Shown: positions 7,883 to 17,897, counted from the stretch's first letter. The stretch: 64,000 bases of DNA from Paraburkholderia hospita (GCF_002902965.1 NZ_CP026106.1:682001-746000); one strand, 5' to 3'. Program-made: numbers and translations. The notes: generated from the letters alone by a model not told the origin.

Positions 7883-10800
7883 ATGCAAGCGAAGAACGAA
7901 GAAGCCGTTGCCCATCTGCTCAACGATGTCGTCGAATTCGCGCGAGGACGATTGCCCGAGCCCGCTTTCGCAGCTGTCGAGCCATTCCTGCGTCACTACT
8001 ACGACTTCGCGGACGCGGACGATCTGCAAAGCCGCGGCATCGCCGATCTCTACGGCGCCGCGATGGCGCACTGGCAAACGGCGCAACGTTTCGTGCCGGG
8101 CAGCGAACGTTTGCGCGTCTACAACCCGATTCTCGAACAGCACGGCTGGCACTCGGATCACACCGTCATCGAGATCGTCAACGACGACATGCCGTTTCTG
8201 GTGGACTCGGTTTCAATGGCCGTCAACCGTCTCGGTCTGTCGCTGCACTCCGTGTTGCACCCCGTATTTCGCATATGGCGCGGCAAGGACGGCGGCATCG
8301 AGCGCATCGCGCCCGGCGGCGCATCGAGCGACGATGGCCATTCGCAACTCGCGTCGTTCATTCATTTCGAAGTGGACCGCTGCGGCGATGCCGCGAAGCT
8401 CGATGCATTACGCAACGAGATCGCGAAGGTACTGGGCGATGTGCGCGCCTCCGTCGAAGACTGGCCGAAGATCGTCGAGATAGCGCGCACGACGATCCGC
8501 GACATGGCCACGCGCGAAACGAGCCCGGAAGGCGTCGAAGCGCGCGCGTTCGTCGAATGGATGGTCGCGGACCACTTCACGTTTCTCGGCCAGCGCGATT
8601 ACGAACTCGTTACGCATGACGGCCAGTACGGCTTGCGCGGTGTGCCGGGCTCGGGCTTCGGCCTCTTGCGCGAATCCTTGCGGGCTCAGGGCACGTCCGA
8701 AGTGACACCGTTGCCGGCCGCCGCCGCCGATATCATCGCGGGCGCGACGCCCATCTTTCTGACCAAGGCCAATTCGCGCGCGACGGTGCATCGGCCCGGC
8801 TATCTCGACTATGTCGGCGTGAAGCTCGTCGGGCCGGACGGCAAGATCAACGGCGAGCGGCGCTTTATCGGGCTGTATACGTCGACGGCTTATACAACGT
8901 CCGCTTCGGAAATTCCGATCGTGCGGCGTAAATGCGCGAACATCGTGCGGCGCGCGGGTTTTCTGCCGAAGGGGCATCTCGGCAAATCGCTGGTGACGGT
9001 GCTGGAAACGTATCCACGCGATGAACTCTTCCAGGCCGACGAGAACGAACTCTACGACACAGCGATGGGCGTGCTGCGCTTGCAGGAGCATCAGCGCACG
9101 CGGATGTTCGTGCGGCGCGACCGCTTCGACCGCTTCGTGTCGTGCCTCGCATTCGTACCGCGCGATAAATACAACACCGACTTGCGCCGGCGTATCGCCA
9201 GGCTGCTGATGAGCGCGTTCAACGGCACGAACGTCGAGTTCACGCCGCTGCTGTCCGAATCGACGCTCGCGCGCATTCATTTCGTCGTGCACGCGGAGCC
9301 GGGCGCGATGACGGATGTCGATACGCGCGAACTCGAACAGCGGCTCATCCAGGTGTCGCGCCGCTGGCAGGACGATCTCGCAGATGCCTTGCTCGATGCG
9401 TTCGGTGAAGAGCAAGGCAACCGCCTGTTGCAGCACTATGCGGATTCGTTTCCGGCCGGCTATCGCGACGACTATCCGGCGCGCACGGCGGTGCGCGATA
9501 TCGAGCTGATCGAGCGCGTGCAGGGCACCGAGCAGATCGCGATGAACCTGTACCGGCCCATCGAAGCGGGGCCGCGCGCGTTCCGTTTCAAGGTGTATCG
9601 CGTGGGCGATCCGATCGCGCTGTCGCGCAGCCTGCCGATGCTCGAACATCTGGGCGTGCGCGTCGATGAAGAGCGGCCTTACCTGATCGAGGCGCCGGGT
9701 GCCGCGCCCGCGTGGATTCACGACTTCGGCCTCGAACTGGCCGACGACACCGAGTTCGACATCGAGCGCGTGAAGGGCCTGTTCGAAGACGCATTCGAGC
9801 GGGTCTGGACAGGCGATATCGAAGACGACAACTTCAACCGCCTCGTGCTGCGCGCGCAACTGAGCGCGCGCGAAGTGATCATCTTGCGGGCCTACGCGAA
9901 GTATCTGCGCCAGGTGGGCTCGACGTTCAGCGACGCGTATATCGAGCGTGCGTTGACGGGCAATCCCGCCATCGCGCGGATGCTGGTCGAACTGTTCATT
10001 GCGCGGTCCGATCCGGCCCCTGCCACGACGCGCGAGACACGCGTCGAGCGGCTGCTGAAGACGATCGAAGGCGCGCTCGACGAAGTGCCGAACCTCGACG
10101 AAGACCGCATCCTGCGCCAGTTCCTCGGCGTGATCAACGCGACGCAGCGCACGAACTACTACCGGCGCGACGAGAGCGGCAAGCCGAAACCTTATCTGTC
10201 GTTCAAGTTCGATCCCGCGAAAGTGCCGGGCCTGCCCGAGCCGAAGCCGATGTTCGAAATCTGGGTGTATTCGCCGCGTGTCGAAGGCGTGCATCTGCGC
10301 GGCGGGCGTGTCGCGCGCGGCGGCTTGCGCTGGTCCGACCGCCGCGAGGATTTCCGCACGGAAGTGCTCGGTCTGATGAAGGCGCAGATGGTGAAGAACG
10401 TCGTGATCGTGCCGGTGGGATCGAAGGGCGGTTTCGTCGTGAAGAATCCGCCGCCACCGACCGATCGCGAATCCTGGATGCGCGAGGGCGTTGCGTGCTA
10501 TCAGACGTTCCTGCGCGGGCTGCTCGACCTCACCGATAACCGGGTGGGTAGCCAGATCGTGCCGCCGCCCGGCGTCGTGCGGCATGATCCCGACGATCCG
10601 TATCTCGTCGTCGCCGCCGACAAGGGCACCGCCACGTTCTCCGATTTCGCGAACGCGATCTCGCAGGAATACGGCTTCTGGCTCGACGACGCATTTGCCT
10701 CGGGCGGCTCGGTCGGCTACGACCACAAGAAAATGGGCATCACCGCGCGCGGTGCGTGGGAGTCGGTGAAGCGCCACTTCCGCGAAATGAGCGTCGATAC

Positions 10801-12724
10801 GCAAACGATGGACTTCTCCGTGGTCGGCGTCGGCGACATGTCGGGCGACGTGTTCGGCAATGGCATGCTGCTGTCGCAGCATATTCGCCTGATCGCCGCG
10901 TTCGATCACCGGCATGTGTTCCTCGATCCGAATCCCGATCCCGCGACGAGCTTCGCTGAGCGTCAACGGCTCTTCAATCTGGACCGTTCGAGCTGGGCCG
11001 ATTACGACCCTGCGCTGATCTCGCAAGGCGGTGGCGTGTTCGCGCGCACTGCGAAGACGATCCCGCTTTCGCCCGCCGTGCAGTCGATGCTCGGCATCAC
11101 GGCCGCCGCGCTCGCGCCCTCGGAACTGGTGCGCGCGATTCTTCAGGCGCCCGTCGATCTGCTGTACAACGGCGGCATCGGCACCTATGTGAAGGCGAGC
11201 CGCGAAACGCATGCGCAGGTCGGCGACAAGGCCAACGATGCGGTGCGTGTGAACGGCTGCGATCTGCGTTGCAAGGTGGTCGCGGAAGGCGGCAATCTGG
11301 GCCTCACGCAACTCGGGCGCATCGAGTTCGCGCAACGCGGCGGCCGCATGAATACCGATGCAATCGATAATTCCGCGGGCGTCGACTGCTCGGACCACGA
11401 AGTGAACATCAAGATTCTGCTCGGCCTCGTCGTCGCGGATGGCGAGATGACGGACAAGCAGCGCAATGCATTGCTCGCGGAAATGACGGAGGAAGTGGGC
11501 CTGCTCGTGTTGCAGGACAACTACTATCAAACGCAGGCGTTGTCGATTGCAGGCCGCTATGCGGCCGAACTGTTCGACGCCGAAATGCGCATGATGCGTT
11601 ATCTCGAACGCGCGGGCCGTTTGAATCGCGTGATCGAATTTCTCCCATCCGAAGACGAAATCAACGAACGTCTTGCCGCGAAGCAGGGTTTGACTTCACC
11701 CGAACGCGCGGTGCTGCTCGCGTACAGCAAGATGTGGCTCTACGATGCGCTGCTCGAAACCGACGTGCCGGAAGATGCGCTGGTGGCGGGCATGCTGACC
11801 GAGTACTTCCCGAAGCCGCTGCGCCAGCGCTTCAGCGAGCCGATGCATCATCATCCGCTGCGCCGCGAGATTCTGGCGACGCATTTGACGAATGCGCTGG
11901 TGAATCGTGTTGGCTGTGCGTTCGTGCACCGGATGATGGAAGAGACTGACGGGAAGCCCGGCGACATCGTGCGCGCGTGCATGATTGCGCGTGATGTGTT
12001 CGATCTCAACGAGGTGTGGCGCAATATCGACGCGCTCGACAATCGGGTCGCCGACGACGTGCAGGCGCGCATGTTCGTCGAGATCACGAAGCTGCTGGAG
12101 CGCGCCGCGCTGTGGTTCCTGCGGCATCTGCAGTCGGGCGAAGTGAAGGACGGCGGCGTGGCGGAACTGATTGCGCGCTGTCGCGACGCGGCGCAACGGC
12201 TCGCGCCGCAATTGCCGATGCTGTTGCCCGGCGCGGAACTCGAAGCCTTGTCCGAGCGGCAGCGCGTGCTCGTCGATGCAGGCGTTGACAGCGAGCTGGC
12301 GGTGCGTGTCGCGAGCGGCGACATACCTGCTGCGCTGCTCGATATCGCGGAAGTGTCGGCGACGACCGATCGCGGGCTCGAACTCGTCGCGGGCGTGTAC
12401 TTCGCGTTGGGTACGCAACTGAACTACGGCTGGATCGGCGAGCGCGCCGAGGCGCTGCCGACATCGACGCATTGGGACGTGATGGCGCGGGCCGCTGCGC
12501 TCGCCGAGCTTGCGCGACTCAAGCGCGTGCTGACGACGAGTGCGCTCACGGAAGCGCCCGAGGCGACGACCGCGGAAGGCGTCGTGGAAGCGTGGCGCGC
12601 AAAACGCGAGAACGCGCTCGCGCGCTATGCGCAACTGCTGACGGATTTGCGCGCGGCGGGCGGCGCGACCCTGTCGATGCTGCTCGTGATCGTGCGGGAT
12701 ATGGCGACGCTCGAACGCCGCTAA
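7883..12724 (+). CDS. NAD-specific glutamate dehydrogenase, large (GDH-180/GdhB) type
   Basis: 1613 residues from ATG 7883, which has GGAGG just upstream and begins MQAKNEEAV; a longer in-frame start at 7787 has no site. It converts glutamate to 2-oxoglutarate and ammonium with NAD. The length matches the roughly 1600-residue family. An N-terminal regulatory part is followed by the catalytic core, with KMGITARGAWESVKRHF and the nucleotide-fold stretch AEGGNLGLTQLGRIEFA near residues 950-1150, and a helical C-terminal region. It is monocistronic. The enzyme is usually catabolic and would supply 2-oxoglutarate and ammonium during amino-acid use. Confidence 0.95.
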   Translation: MQAKNEEAVAHLLNDVVEFARGRLPEPAFAAVEPFLRHYYDFADADDLQSRGIADLYGAAMAHWQTAQRFVPGSERLRVYNPILEQHGWHSDHTVIEIVNDDMPFLVDSVSMAVNRLGLSLHSVLHPVFRIWRGKDGGIERIAPGGASSDDGHSQLASFIHFEVDRCGDAAKLDALRNEIAKVLGDVRASVEDWPKIVEIARTTIRDMATRETSPEGVEARAFVEWMVADHFTFLGQRDYELVTHDGQYGLRGVPGSGFGLLRESLRAQGTSEVTPLPAAAADIIAGATPIFLTKANSRATVHRPGYLDYVGVKLVGPDGKINGERRFIGLYTSTAYTTSASEIPIVRRKCANIVRRAGFLPKGHLGKSLVTVLETYPRDELFQADENELYDTAMGVLRLQEHQRTRMFVRRDRFDRFVSCLAFVPRDKYNTDLRRRIARLLMSAFNGTNVEFTPLLSESTLARIHFVVHAEPGAMTDVDTRELEQRLIQVSRRWQDDLADALLDAFGEEQGNRLLQHYADSFPAGYRDDYPARTAVRDIELIERVQGTEQIAMNLYRPIEAGPRAFRFKVYRVGDPIALSRSLPMLEHLGVRVDEERPYLIEAPGAAPAWIHDFGLELADDTEFDIERVKGLFEDAFERVWTGDIEDDNFNRLVLRAQLSAREVIILRAYAKYLRQVGSTFSDAYIERALTGNPAIARMLVELFIARSDPAPATTRETRVERLLKTIEGALDEVPNLDEDRILRQFLGVINATQRTNYYRRDESGKPKPYLSFKFDPAKVPGLPEPKPMFEIWVYSPRVEGVHLRGGRVARGGLRWSDRREDFRTEVLGLMKAQMVKNVVIVPVGSKGGFVVKNPPPPTDRESWMREGVACYQTFLRGLLDLTDNRVGSQIVPPPGVVRHDPDDPYLVVAADKGTATFSDFANAISQEYGFWLDDAFASGGSVGYDHKKMGITARGAWESVKRHFREMSVDTQTMDFSVVGVGDMSGDVFGNGMLLSQHIRLIAAFDHRHVFLDPNPDPATSFAERQRLFNLDRSSWADYDPALISQGGGVFARTAKTIPLSPAVQSMLGITAAALAPSELVRAILQAPVDLLYNGGIGTYVKASRETHAQVGDKANDAVRVNGCDLRCKVVAEGGNLGLTQLGRIEFAQRGGRMNTDAIDNSAGVDCSDHEVNIKILLGLVVADGEMTDKQRNALLAEMTEEVGLLVLQDNYYQTQALSIAGRYAAELFDAEMRMMRYLERAGRLNRVIEFLPSEDEINERLAAKQGLTSPERAVLLAYSKMWLYDALLETDVPEDALVAGMLTEYFPKPLRQRFSEPMHHHPLRREILATHLTNALVNRVGCAFVHRMMEETDGKPGDIVRACMIARDVFDLNEVWRNIDALDNRVADDVQARMFVEITKLLERAALWFLRHLQSGEVKDGGVAELIARCRDAAQRLAPQLPMLLPGAELEALSERQRVLVDAGVDSELAVRVASGDIPAALLDIAEVSATTDRGLELVAGVYFALGTQLNYGWIGERAEALPTSTHWDVMARAAALAELARLKRVLTTSALTEAPEATTAEGVVEAWRAKRENALARYAQLLTDLRAAGGATLSMLLVIVRDMATLERR

Positions 12725-12747
12725 ACGCGCACGGTTGCCTTCAAAGG

Positions 12748-12786
12748 AACGCGCTGTCGTCACACAGGCGAGGGCGCGTTTCTCTT
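12748..12786 (+). terminator. Probable weak terminator after glutamate dehydrogenase
   Basis: AACGCGC / GCGCGTT arms around a 19-base loop, followed by TCTCTTT. The stem is short and the T-run interrupted, so this is a modest candidate. Confidence 0.4.
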
Positions 12787-12861
12787 TGCGCGACCTGTTC
12801 GACAGCGCTTTCGCGGATTGCCGGATAATAGCCCTTATCGACCCTCCGGCACCTCACCATC

Positions 12862-13923
12862 ATGAGCGAATCCGCTGTCAGTTCCAACGTCCCACGACTC
12901 ACGAGCCTTTCGCACGGCGGCGGCTGCGGCTGCAAGATCGCGCCGGGCGTGTTGTCCGATCTTTTGAAGCGCAGCGTGCCGATGCCGTCGTTTCCGGACC
13001 TGCTGGTCGGCACGGAAACCTCGGATGACGCTGCCGTGTATCGCCTGAACGACGAGCAGGCGATCATCGCGACGACCGACTTCTTCATGCCGATCGTCGA
13101 CGATCCGTACGACTTCGGCCGCATCGCCGCGACCAACGCGCTCTCCGATGTCTATGCAATGGGTGGCAAGCCGATTCTCGCGCTCGCGCTGGTCGGCATG
13201 CCGATCAACGTGTTGCCGCACGACGTGATCGCAGCCGTGCTGCGCGGCGGCGAGGATGTGTGTGCGCAGGCGGGCATTCCCGTCGCGGGCGGCCATTCGA
13301 TCGACTCCGTCGAGCCGATCTACGGTCTTGCCGCACTCGGCGTCGTGCATCCGAAACGCGTGAAGCGCAACGCGTCCGCGCAAGCCGGCGACGTGCTCGT
13401 GCTCGGCAAGCCGCTCGGCGTCGGCGTGCTGTCGGCGGCGCTCAAGAAGAATCAGCTCGACGCGGCAGGCTATGCCGCGATGATCGCGGCCACCACCAAG
13501 CTCAATCGCCCGGGCACAGAACTGGCCGCACTCGAAGGCGTGCACGCGATGACGGACGTGACGGGTTTCGGCCTGCTCGGCCATACGCTGGAACTCGCGC
13601 GCGGCGCGCAACTGACCGCGCGATTGCGTTACGCGGATCTGCCGTGGATTGCGGGTGTCGACGCGTTCGCGGCGGCGGGCGTCATCACGGGCGCGTCGGG
13701 CCGCAACTGGGCTTCGTATGGCGAAGACATGCGTCTCGCGGATTCGCTGCCCGACACGGCACGCGCGTTGCTGACCGATCCGCAGACGTCGGGCGGGCTG
13801 CTGGTATCGTGTTCGCCCGCTGCCGTCGACGACGTGCTCGCGATTTTCCGCGCGGACGGCTTCGATCGCGCGGTGGTAATCGGCGAATTGCACGATGGCG
13901 CACCGCGCGTCGAAGTCGTTTAA
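12862..13923 (+). CDS. selD: Selenide, water dikinase
   Basis: 353 residues. It makes selenophosphate from selenide and ATP for selenocysteine or selenouridine formation. The N-terminal glycine-rich HGGGCGCKIAPG segment contains the conserved catalytic Cys (no in-frame UGA, so the Cys form). The AIR-synthase-type ATP-binding fold follows, with TDFFMPIVDDPYDFGRIAA, GGHSIDSVEP and DPQTSGGLL. It is full length. None of selA, selB, a selenouridine synthase or a tRNA-Sec lies nearby, so its use pathway is outside this window. Confidence 0.96.
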   Translation: MSESAVSSNVPRLTSLSHGGGCGCKIAPGVLSDLLKRSVPMPSFPDLLVGTETSDDAAVYRLNDEQAIIATTDFFMPIVDDPYDFGRIAATNALSDVYAMGGKPILALALVGMPINVLPHDVIAAVLRGGEDVCAQAGIPVAGGHSIDSVEPIYGLAALGVVHPKRVKRNASAQAGDVLVLGKPLGVGVLSAALKKNQLDAAGYAAMIAATTKLNRPGTELAALEGVHAMTDVTGFGLLGHTLELARGAQLTARLRYADLPWIAGVDAFAAAGVITGASGRNWASYGEDMRLADSLPDTARALLTDPQTSGGLLVSCSPAAVDDVLAIFRADGFDRAVVIGELHDGAPRVEVV

Positions 13924-13965
13924 TTCTTTCTCACTCCAATTGCATCACGACAACTCGAAGAGCCT

Positions 13966-14892
13966 ATGAAAGAAGAATCACCGAAGGCCATTTTTTACGC
14001 GCTGGCAGCGAACCTCGGCATTGCGGTTTGCAAGTTCGCGGCTGCTGCATTCACGGGTTCCGGTTCGATGTTCGCCGAGGCGATTCACTCGACGGCCGAT
14101 TGCGGCAACCAGATATTGCTGCTGTTCGGCCTCAAGCAGGCGCGACGTCCCGCAAGCCTGTTGCATCCGCTCGGCGCGGGGCGCGTAATCTATTTCTATT
14201 CGCTGATCGTCGCGCTGCTGCTGTTCTTCGTCGGCGGCGTGTTTTCTGTTTATGAGGGTGTGCATCGTCTGATGGCGCATGAGCCGTTGTCGCATGCGTA
14301 TATCGCGCTTGGCGTGCTGGGGGTTTCGGTGGTGCTCGAAACTTTTTCGCTGATGGGCGCGGTCCGGGAAATCCGCAAGACCAATCCCGACAAATCGATG
14401 TGGCGATGGTTTCGCGAAACGCGCGAATCGGAATTGCTCGTCGTCACGGGCGAAGACGTGGCCGCGCTGCTCGGTCTCGCGATTGCCTTCGTCGCCGTGC
14501 TGATGACGATGATCACTGGCAATCCCGTGTTTGACGCGTGGGGTTCCGTCGGCGTCGGTGTGTTGCTGATGGTGATTGCGGTTCTGGTGGCGCGCGAGGT
14601 GAAGTCGATGATTATCGGCGAATCCGCGAGCCCGGAAGTGCGGCGCGCAATCGAAGCGCATTTGCACACGCGCACGGAGATACGCAGCATCATCAATCTG
14701 ATTACGCTGCAGTGGGGACGTCATGTGGTCGTCGCGGTGCAGGCCGAGATGATCGACTACGACAGCGGCCGTGCAATGGTCGACGCAATCAATATCGTCG
14801 AAGCCGATTTGCAGGCGACGTTTCCGCAAGTGCGGTGGGTGTTCTTCGAGCCGGATGTGCCGAGAGTGAGAACCGAGGCGTCGCTCGATTAA
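13966..14892 (+). CDS. Cation diffusion facilitator (CDF) family metal exporter
   Basis: 308 residues. An inner-membrane proton-coupled efflux protein for divalent metals such as Zn, Fe or Mn. Several hydrophobic segments span about residues 8-210, with the CDF-type metal site HSTAD in the second segment (EAIHSTADCGNQ) and a second acidic site near GEDVAALLG. A cytoplasmic C-terminal domain (about 215-305, GESASPEVRRAIEAHL) follows. It lies 42 bases downstream of selD in the same orientation and is probably cotranscribed. Metal specificity cannot be read from the sequence. Confidence 0.88.
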   Translation: MKEESPKAIFYALAANLGIAVCKFAAAAFTGSGSMFAEAIHSTADCGNQILLLFGLKQARRPASLLHPLGAGRVIYFYSLIVALLLFFVGGVFSVYEGVHRLMAHEPLSHAYIALGVLGVSVVLETFSLMGAVREIRKTNPDKSMWRWFRETRESELLVVTGEDVAALLGLAIAFVAVLMTMITGNPVFDAWGSVGVGVLLMVIAVLVAREVKSMIIGESASPEVRRAIEAHLHTRTEIRSIINLITLQWGRHVVVAVQAEMIDYDSGRAMVDAINIVEADLQATFPQVRWVFFEPDVPRVRTEASLD

Positions 14893-14914
14893 GCGCCGAT
14901 ACCTTATTCAAAGG

Positions 14915-14955
14915 CCCGCGAATGATGCACTCGGTGCAACGTTCGCGGGTCTTTT
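14915..14955 (+). terminator. Intrinsic terminator after the CDF gene
   Basis: CCCGCGAA / TTCGCGGG eight-base stem with an intervening 19-base loop (itself partly complementary, TGCAC/GTGCA), then TCTTTT. Confidence 0.75.
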
Positions 14956-15139
14956 CGTTTCTGATTCACTTTTCGTATTGCAGTTCTTTTTCGATTTATG
15001 CGAATCAGCTATTTGAAATGACAAGTGGAATTAGCTAATGGAAAACAATTCGACGCCGCCTATACTTAGCTCCGCCCTGTTACGCGAGGGCATGCATTCC
15101 ATTCCCAATCCTTTAGCAAGCTTAAAGAAAGGACTTGTC

Positions 15140-16207
15140 ATGGTAACTCGCACGGTAGGCGCATTGACGGCTCTGGCACTGGCTGCATGCACGGCAGTCT
15201 CGCCATTGGCGAATGCGCAGGACGACAACTTTGCGCAAGGCAACGGCGAATCGCACGGCCGGCCCGTCAAGGTGATGATCATTTCGATGTTCGGACCGGA
15301 AGGGCAGGTGTGGCTCGATAAACTCGGGCCGTGGCAAGACATTCCTGTCGCGGGTCTCTCGCCGGATTATCCGAATATCCATTGCAACAGACAGGACATC
15401 TGCGTGATGACGACGGGCATGGGCCACACGAATGCCGCCGCGTCGACCATGGCGCTCGCATTCTCGTCGCGTTTCGATTTGCGGCATACGTACTTCATGA
15501 TCGCGGGCATTGCGGGTATCGATCCGATTCAAGGTACGGTCGGCTCCGCTGCGTGGGCCAAGTACCTTGTCGACTTCGGTATTCAATGGGAAATCGACGG
15601 ACGCGAAATTCCGCCGGGCTGGAACACCGGCTATCTCGGCATCAATACGAAAAGCCCTTCGGAGAAGCCGCCACTCGACTACCGCACGGAAGTGTTCCAG
15701 TTGAATACACGCCTTGCCGATGCGGCTTTTGCGTTGTCGCGCAACGTCGTGCTGTCTGACAACGCGCAGGCGCAAGCGGCGCGCTCCAAATACAGCTATG
15801 CACCTGCCAATCGTGCGCCTACTGTCATTCAGTGCGACACACTAGCAGGCGATACGTGGTGGTCCGGTACGAAGCTGGGCGAACGCGCGCGCGACTGGAC
15901 GAAGATTCTCACGGACGGCAAGGGCGTCTATTGCACGACGCAACAGGAAGACAACTCGACCTATGAAGCGTTAAAGCGCGCCGCAAGCGTGCATCGCGTC
16001 GATTTGAACCGCGTTGCGGTATTGCGCGCGGGCTCGGATTTCGATCGTCCTTATGATGGACAGACGAGCGCCGACAACCTGCTCAATTACGCCGCGCAAG
16101 GTGGCTTCACTATTGCGCTCGAGAACCTGTACCGCGCGGGCAATCCACTCGTTCAGGACATCGTGTCGCATTGGGGCGAATGGCGCAACGGCGTGCCGCA
16201 TCGCTGA
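15140..16207 (+). CDS. Purine nucleoside permease (NUP)-type periplasmic protein
   Basis: 355 residues from ATG 15140, with AAAGGA seven bases upstream; an in-frame ATG at 15038 would hide the signal peptide. The N-terminus is a Sec signal ending at ANA-Q, but the internal LAAC could also act as a lipobox. Conserved stretches include KVMIISMFGPEGQVWLDKLG, MTTGMGHTNAAAS and RAGSDFDRP, matching the NUP family first described as a fungal purine nucleoside permease and resembling nucleoside phosphorylase folds. In bacteria it is probably a periplasmic nucleoside-binding or hydrolytic protein rather than a membrane permease; no transmembrane helices are visible beyond the signal. It appears monocistronic. 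Confidence 0.82.
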   Translation: MVTRTVGALTALALAACTAVSPLANAQDDNFAQGNGESHGRPVKVMIISMFGPEGQVWLDKLGPWQDIPVAGLSPDYPNIHCNRQDICVMTTGMGHTNAAASTMALAFSSRFDLRHTYFMIAGIAGIDPIQGTVGSAAWAKYLVDFGIQWEIDGREIPPGWNTGYLGINTKSPSEKPPLDYRTEVFQLNTRLADAAFALSRNVVLSDNAQAQAARSKYSYAPANRAPTVIQCDTLAGDTWWSGTKLGERARDWTKILTDGKGVYCTTQQEDNSTYEALKRAASVHRVDLNRVAVLRAGSDFDRPYDGQTSADNLLNYAAQGGFTIALENLYRAGNPLVQDIVSHWGEWRNGVPHR

Positions 16208-16245
16208 TCGCATAGCGCAGAACGTTAAATCGGCACCAACGCAAA

Positions 16246-16275
16246 GCGCTCAATCGCTTTCATGCGATTGAGCGC
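16246..16275. terminator. Hairpin between convergent genes
   Basis: Perfect twelve-base stem GCGCTCAATCGC / GCGATTGAGCGC with a six-base loop. T-runs are poor on both sides (TTTG on the minus strand), so termination may be partial or the hairpin may protect 3' ends. Confidence 0.55.
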
Positions 16276-16308
16276 GGTACACACACTTCGCTATCTTCCA
16301 ACGCGCAC

Positions 16309-16377
16309 TTAATGCGAGCGATAGGGCGTCCAGACGGGAATATCCGCCGCCCAGTCATCGAGTTCCGATGGGCTCAT
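16309..16377 (-). CDS. Putative 22-residue small protein downstream of the DUF4148 gene
   Basis: ATG 16377 to TAA, 22 residues, beginning MSPSELDDW and ending TPYRSH. AGGAG lies six bases before the ATG, a better site than many long genes here have. The start is 33 bases after the DUF4148 stop codon, on the same strand. It is acidic at the N-terminus and Trp-containing, with no signal or membrane segment. Function unknown. It could be a translated small ORF or a chance reading frame behind an accidental AGGAG. Confidence 0.45.
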   Translation of the reverse strand: MSPSELDDWAADIPVWTPYRSH

Positions 16378-16410
16378 GTTCGACTCCTGCGACTAAAAAT
16401 AGAATGACGA

Positions 16411-16719
16411 TTACTGGCCGCGAGCGACTCGCACGCTGCCGTCGCTTTGCGCTTCGAGGCGTGCAGCTTGCGTGCGGCCAATCAGGCCTTGTTCGGGATA
16501 CGAGGTCTTGTTCAGCGACGGCAGCGTGCCGTCGCGATACGCGTCGGTCACTTCCGCGCGCACTTCTGCGCGAGACTTCGGTGCCGATGCATCCGCCGAG
16601 TGTTGCCACCATTGATCGTTGTACGACCCAGCGTGGCCAATGCCACCACCGCCGCCGGCAAATGCCGGTGCGCTGACGAGCAGCGAGAGAGCAAGACCTG
16701 CCAGCAGATTGCGTTTCAT
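16411..16719 (-). CDS. DUF4148 domain secreted protein
   Basis: 102 residues. The signal peptide (MKRNLLAGLALSLLVSAPAFA-G) is followed by a short mature part containing SRAEVRAEVTDAYRDGTLPSLNKTSYPEQGL, the hallmark of the small DUF4148 proteins that are abundant and multi-copy in Burkholderiaceae. It is probably periplasmic; function is unknown for the family. It sits alone between NUP and bpeT on the minus strand, with the 22-residue ORF directly behind it. Confidence 0.85.
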   Translation of the reverse strand: MKRNLLAGLALSLLVSAPAFAGGGGGIGHAGSYNDQWWQHSADASAPKSRAEVRAEVTDAYRDGTLPSLNKTSYPEQGLIGRTQAARLEAQSDGSVRVARGQ

Positions 16720-16892
16720 GATTCATTCACTCCTATCGTTTGCTTCGCCGTCGTGGTCCGGCGTTGCGACAGGGTGAAATGTAGGCTTTGACGCGCGGGC
16801 GATAAACCCGGCTTTCATGAAATGAATTGTCGCAATTTCAGAACAATCGCGGCGCGATGCCGCGATCGTCCCTTAAACAAAGGCCTGGCAGC

Positions 16893-17897
16893 CTATGCAA
16901 CCCACTCCGACATCACAGGCGTCTTGAATTCCGGCGCCGTCTCTTTCTGCTCGAGCGTGCGTTGCGTGCAGGTCTTGTCGAGGCTTGCGCGGCCGCTGAG
17001 CAGCGGGCAGCGATCGAAAATCTCCGCAATCCAGTCGACGAATACGCGCACTTTCGACGACAGATGCCGGCTATGCGGATACACCGCGGAAATCGGCATC
17101 GGCAGTGGCTTCATCTCAGGCAGCACTTCGACGAGCTGGCCCGAACGCAGATGCGGCAGCACCATGAAGAGCGGCGGCTGGATCAGGCCAAAGGCTTCGA
17201 GGCCGCACGTCACGTACGCATCCGCGTCGTTGACGGACACTACGCTCTTCATTTTCACCTCGACTTCCTTGCCGTCGACGAGAAACGACCAGTCCATAAC
17301 CCGGCCCGTGCGGCTCGAAAAATAATTCACCGCCTTGTGCTGGTCGAGGTCTTCGAGCGTCTGAGGAATGCCCGCGCGTTCCAGATACGCAGGCGCCGCG
17401 CACGACACGCCTTCGAATAACCCTATTCTGCGTGCGACCAATGACGAATCCTGCAGCGCGCCGACCCGCACCACGCAATCGACGCCTTCCTGCAAAAGAT
17501 CGACCGGGCGGTCGGACAAGCCGAGTTGCAGATCGATATCCGGGTACTTCGTGTGGAATTCGCACAGCGCGGGAATCACGAGCAGACGTCCGATCGATCC
17601 CGGCATATCGATGCGCAGCTTGCCACTCGGCTTCTTGTTGCCGCTCTGGAAACTCGCTTCCGTTTCTTCGACGTCCGCGAGAATGCGCACGCAACGCTCG
17701 TAGTACGCAGCGCCGTCCGGCGTCAGCGACAGACGGCGTGTCGTGCGATGCAAGAGGCGCGTGCCGAGAAACGCTTCGAGATTCTGGATGATCGTCGTGA
17801 CGGAAGCGCGGGGTAGATCGAGCGTTTCCGCAGCCCGGGTGAAGCTGTTCGTATCGACGACCCGGGTGAACACTTGCATGGCCTGAAGTCGGTCCAT
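16893..17897 (-). CDS. bpeT: LysR-type regulator of the adjacent RND pump (BpeT/CeoR-like)
   Basis: 334 residues from ATG 17897 (GGAGG ten bases upstream; the longer 17948 start is not needed). The N-terminal winged helix-turn-helix (about 1-60, FTRAAETLDLPRASVTTIIQNLE) is followed by a substrate-binding-like effector domain. It is divergently transcribed from llpE-bpeEF-oprC, the arrangement of bpeT in B. pseudomallei and of the B. cenocepacia ceo locus. It probably activates the pump operon in response to an aromatic or drug inducer. The identity rests on synteny plus family. Confidence 0.85.
   Translation of the reverse strand: MDRLQAMQVFTRVVDTNSFTRAAETLDLPRASVTTIIQNLEAFLGTRLLHRTTRRLSLTPDGAAYYERCVRILADVEETEASFQSGNKKPSGKLRIDMPGSIGRLLVIPALCEFHTKYPDIDLQLGLSDRPVDLLQEGVDCVVRVGALQDSSLVARRIGLFEGVSCAAPAYLERAGIPQTLEDLDQHKAVNYFSSRTGRVMDWSFLVDGKEVEVKMKSVVSVNDADAYVTCGLEAFGLIQPPLFMVLPHLRSGQLVEVLPEMKPLPMPISAVYPHSRHLSSKVRVFVDWIAEIFDRCPLLSGRASLDKTCTQRTLEQKETAPEFKTPVMSEWVA

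Noticed and set aside
8408..11530. 1040-codon open frame on the minus strand inside glutamate dehydrogenase
   Set aside because: A GC-rich shadow frame opposite a well-recognised gene; its product is rich in Arg/His/Ala and matches no family.
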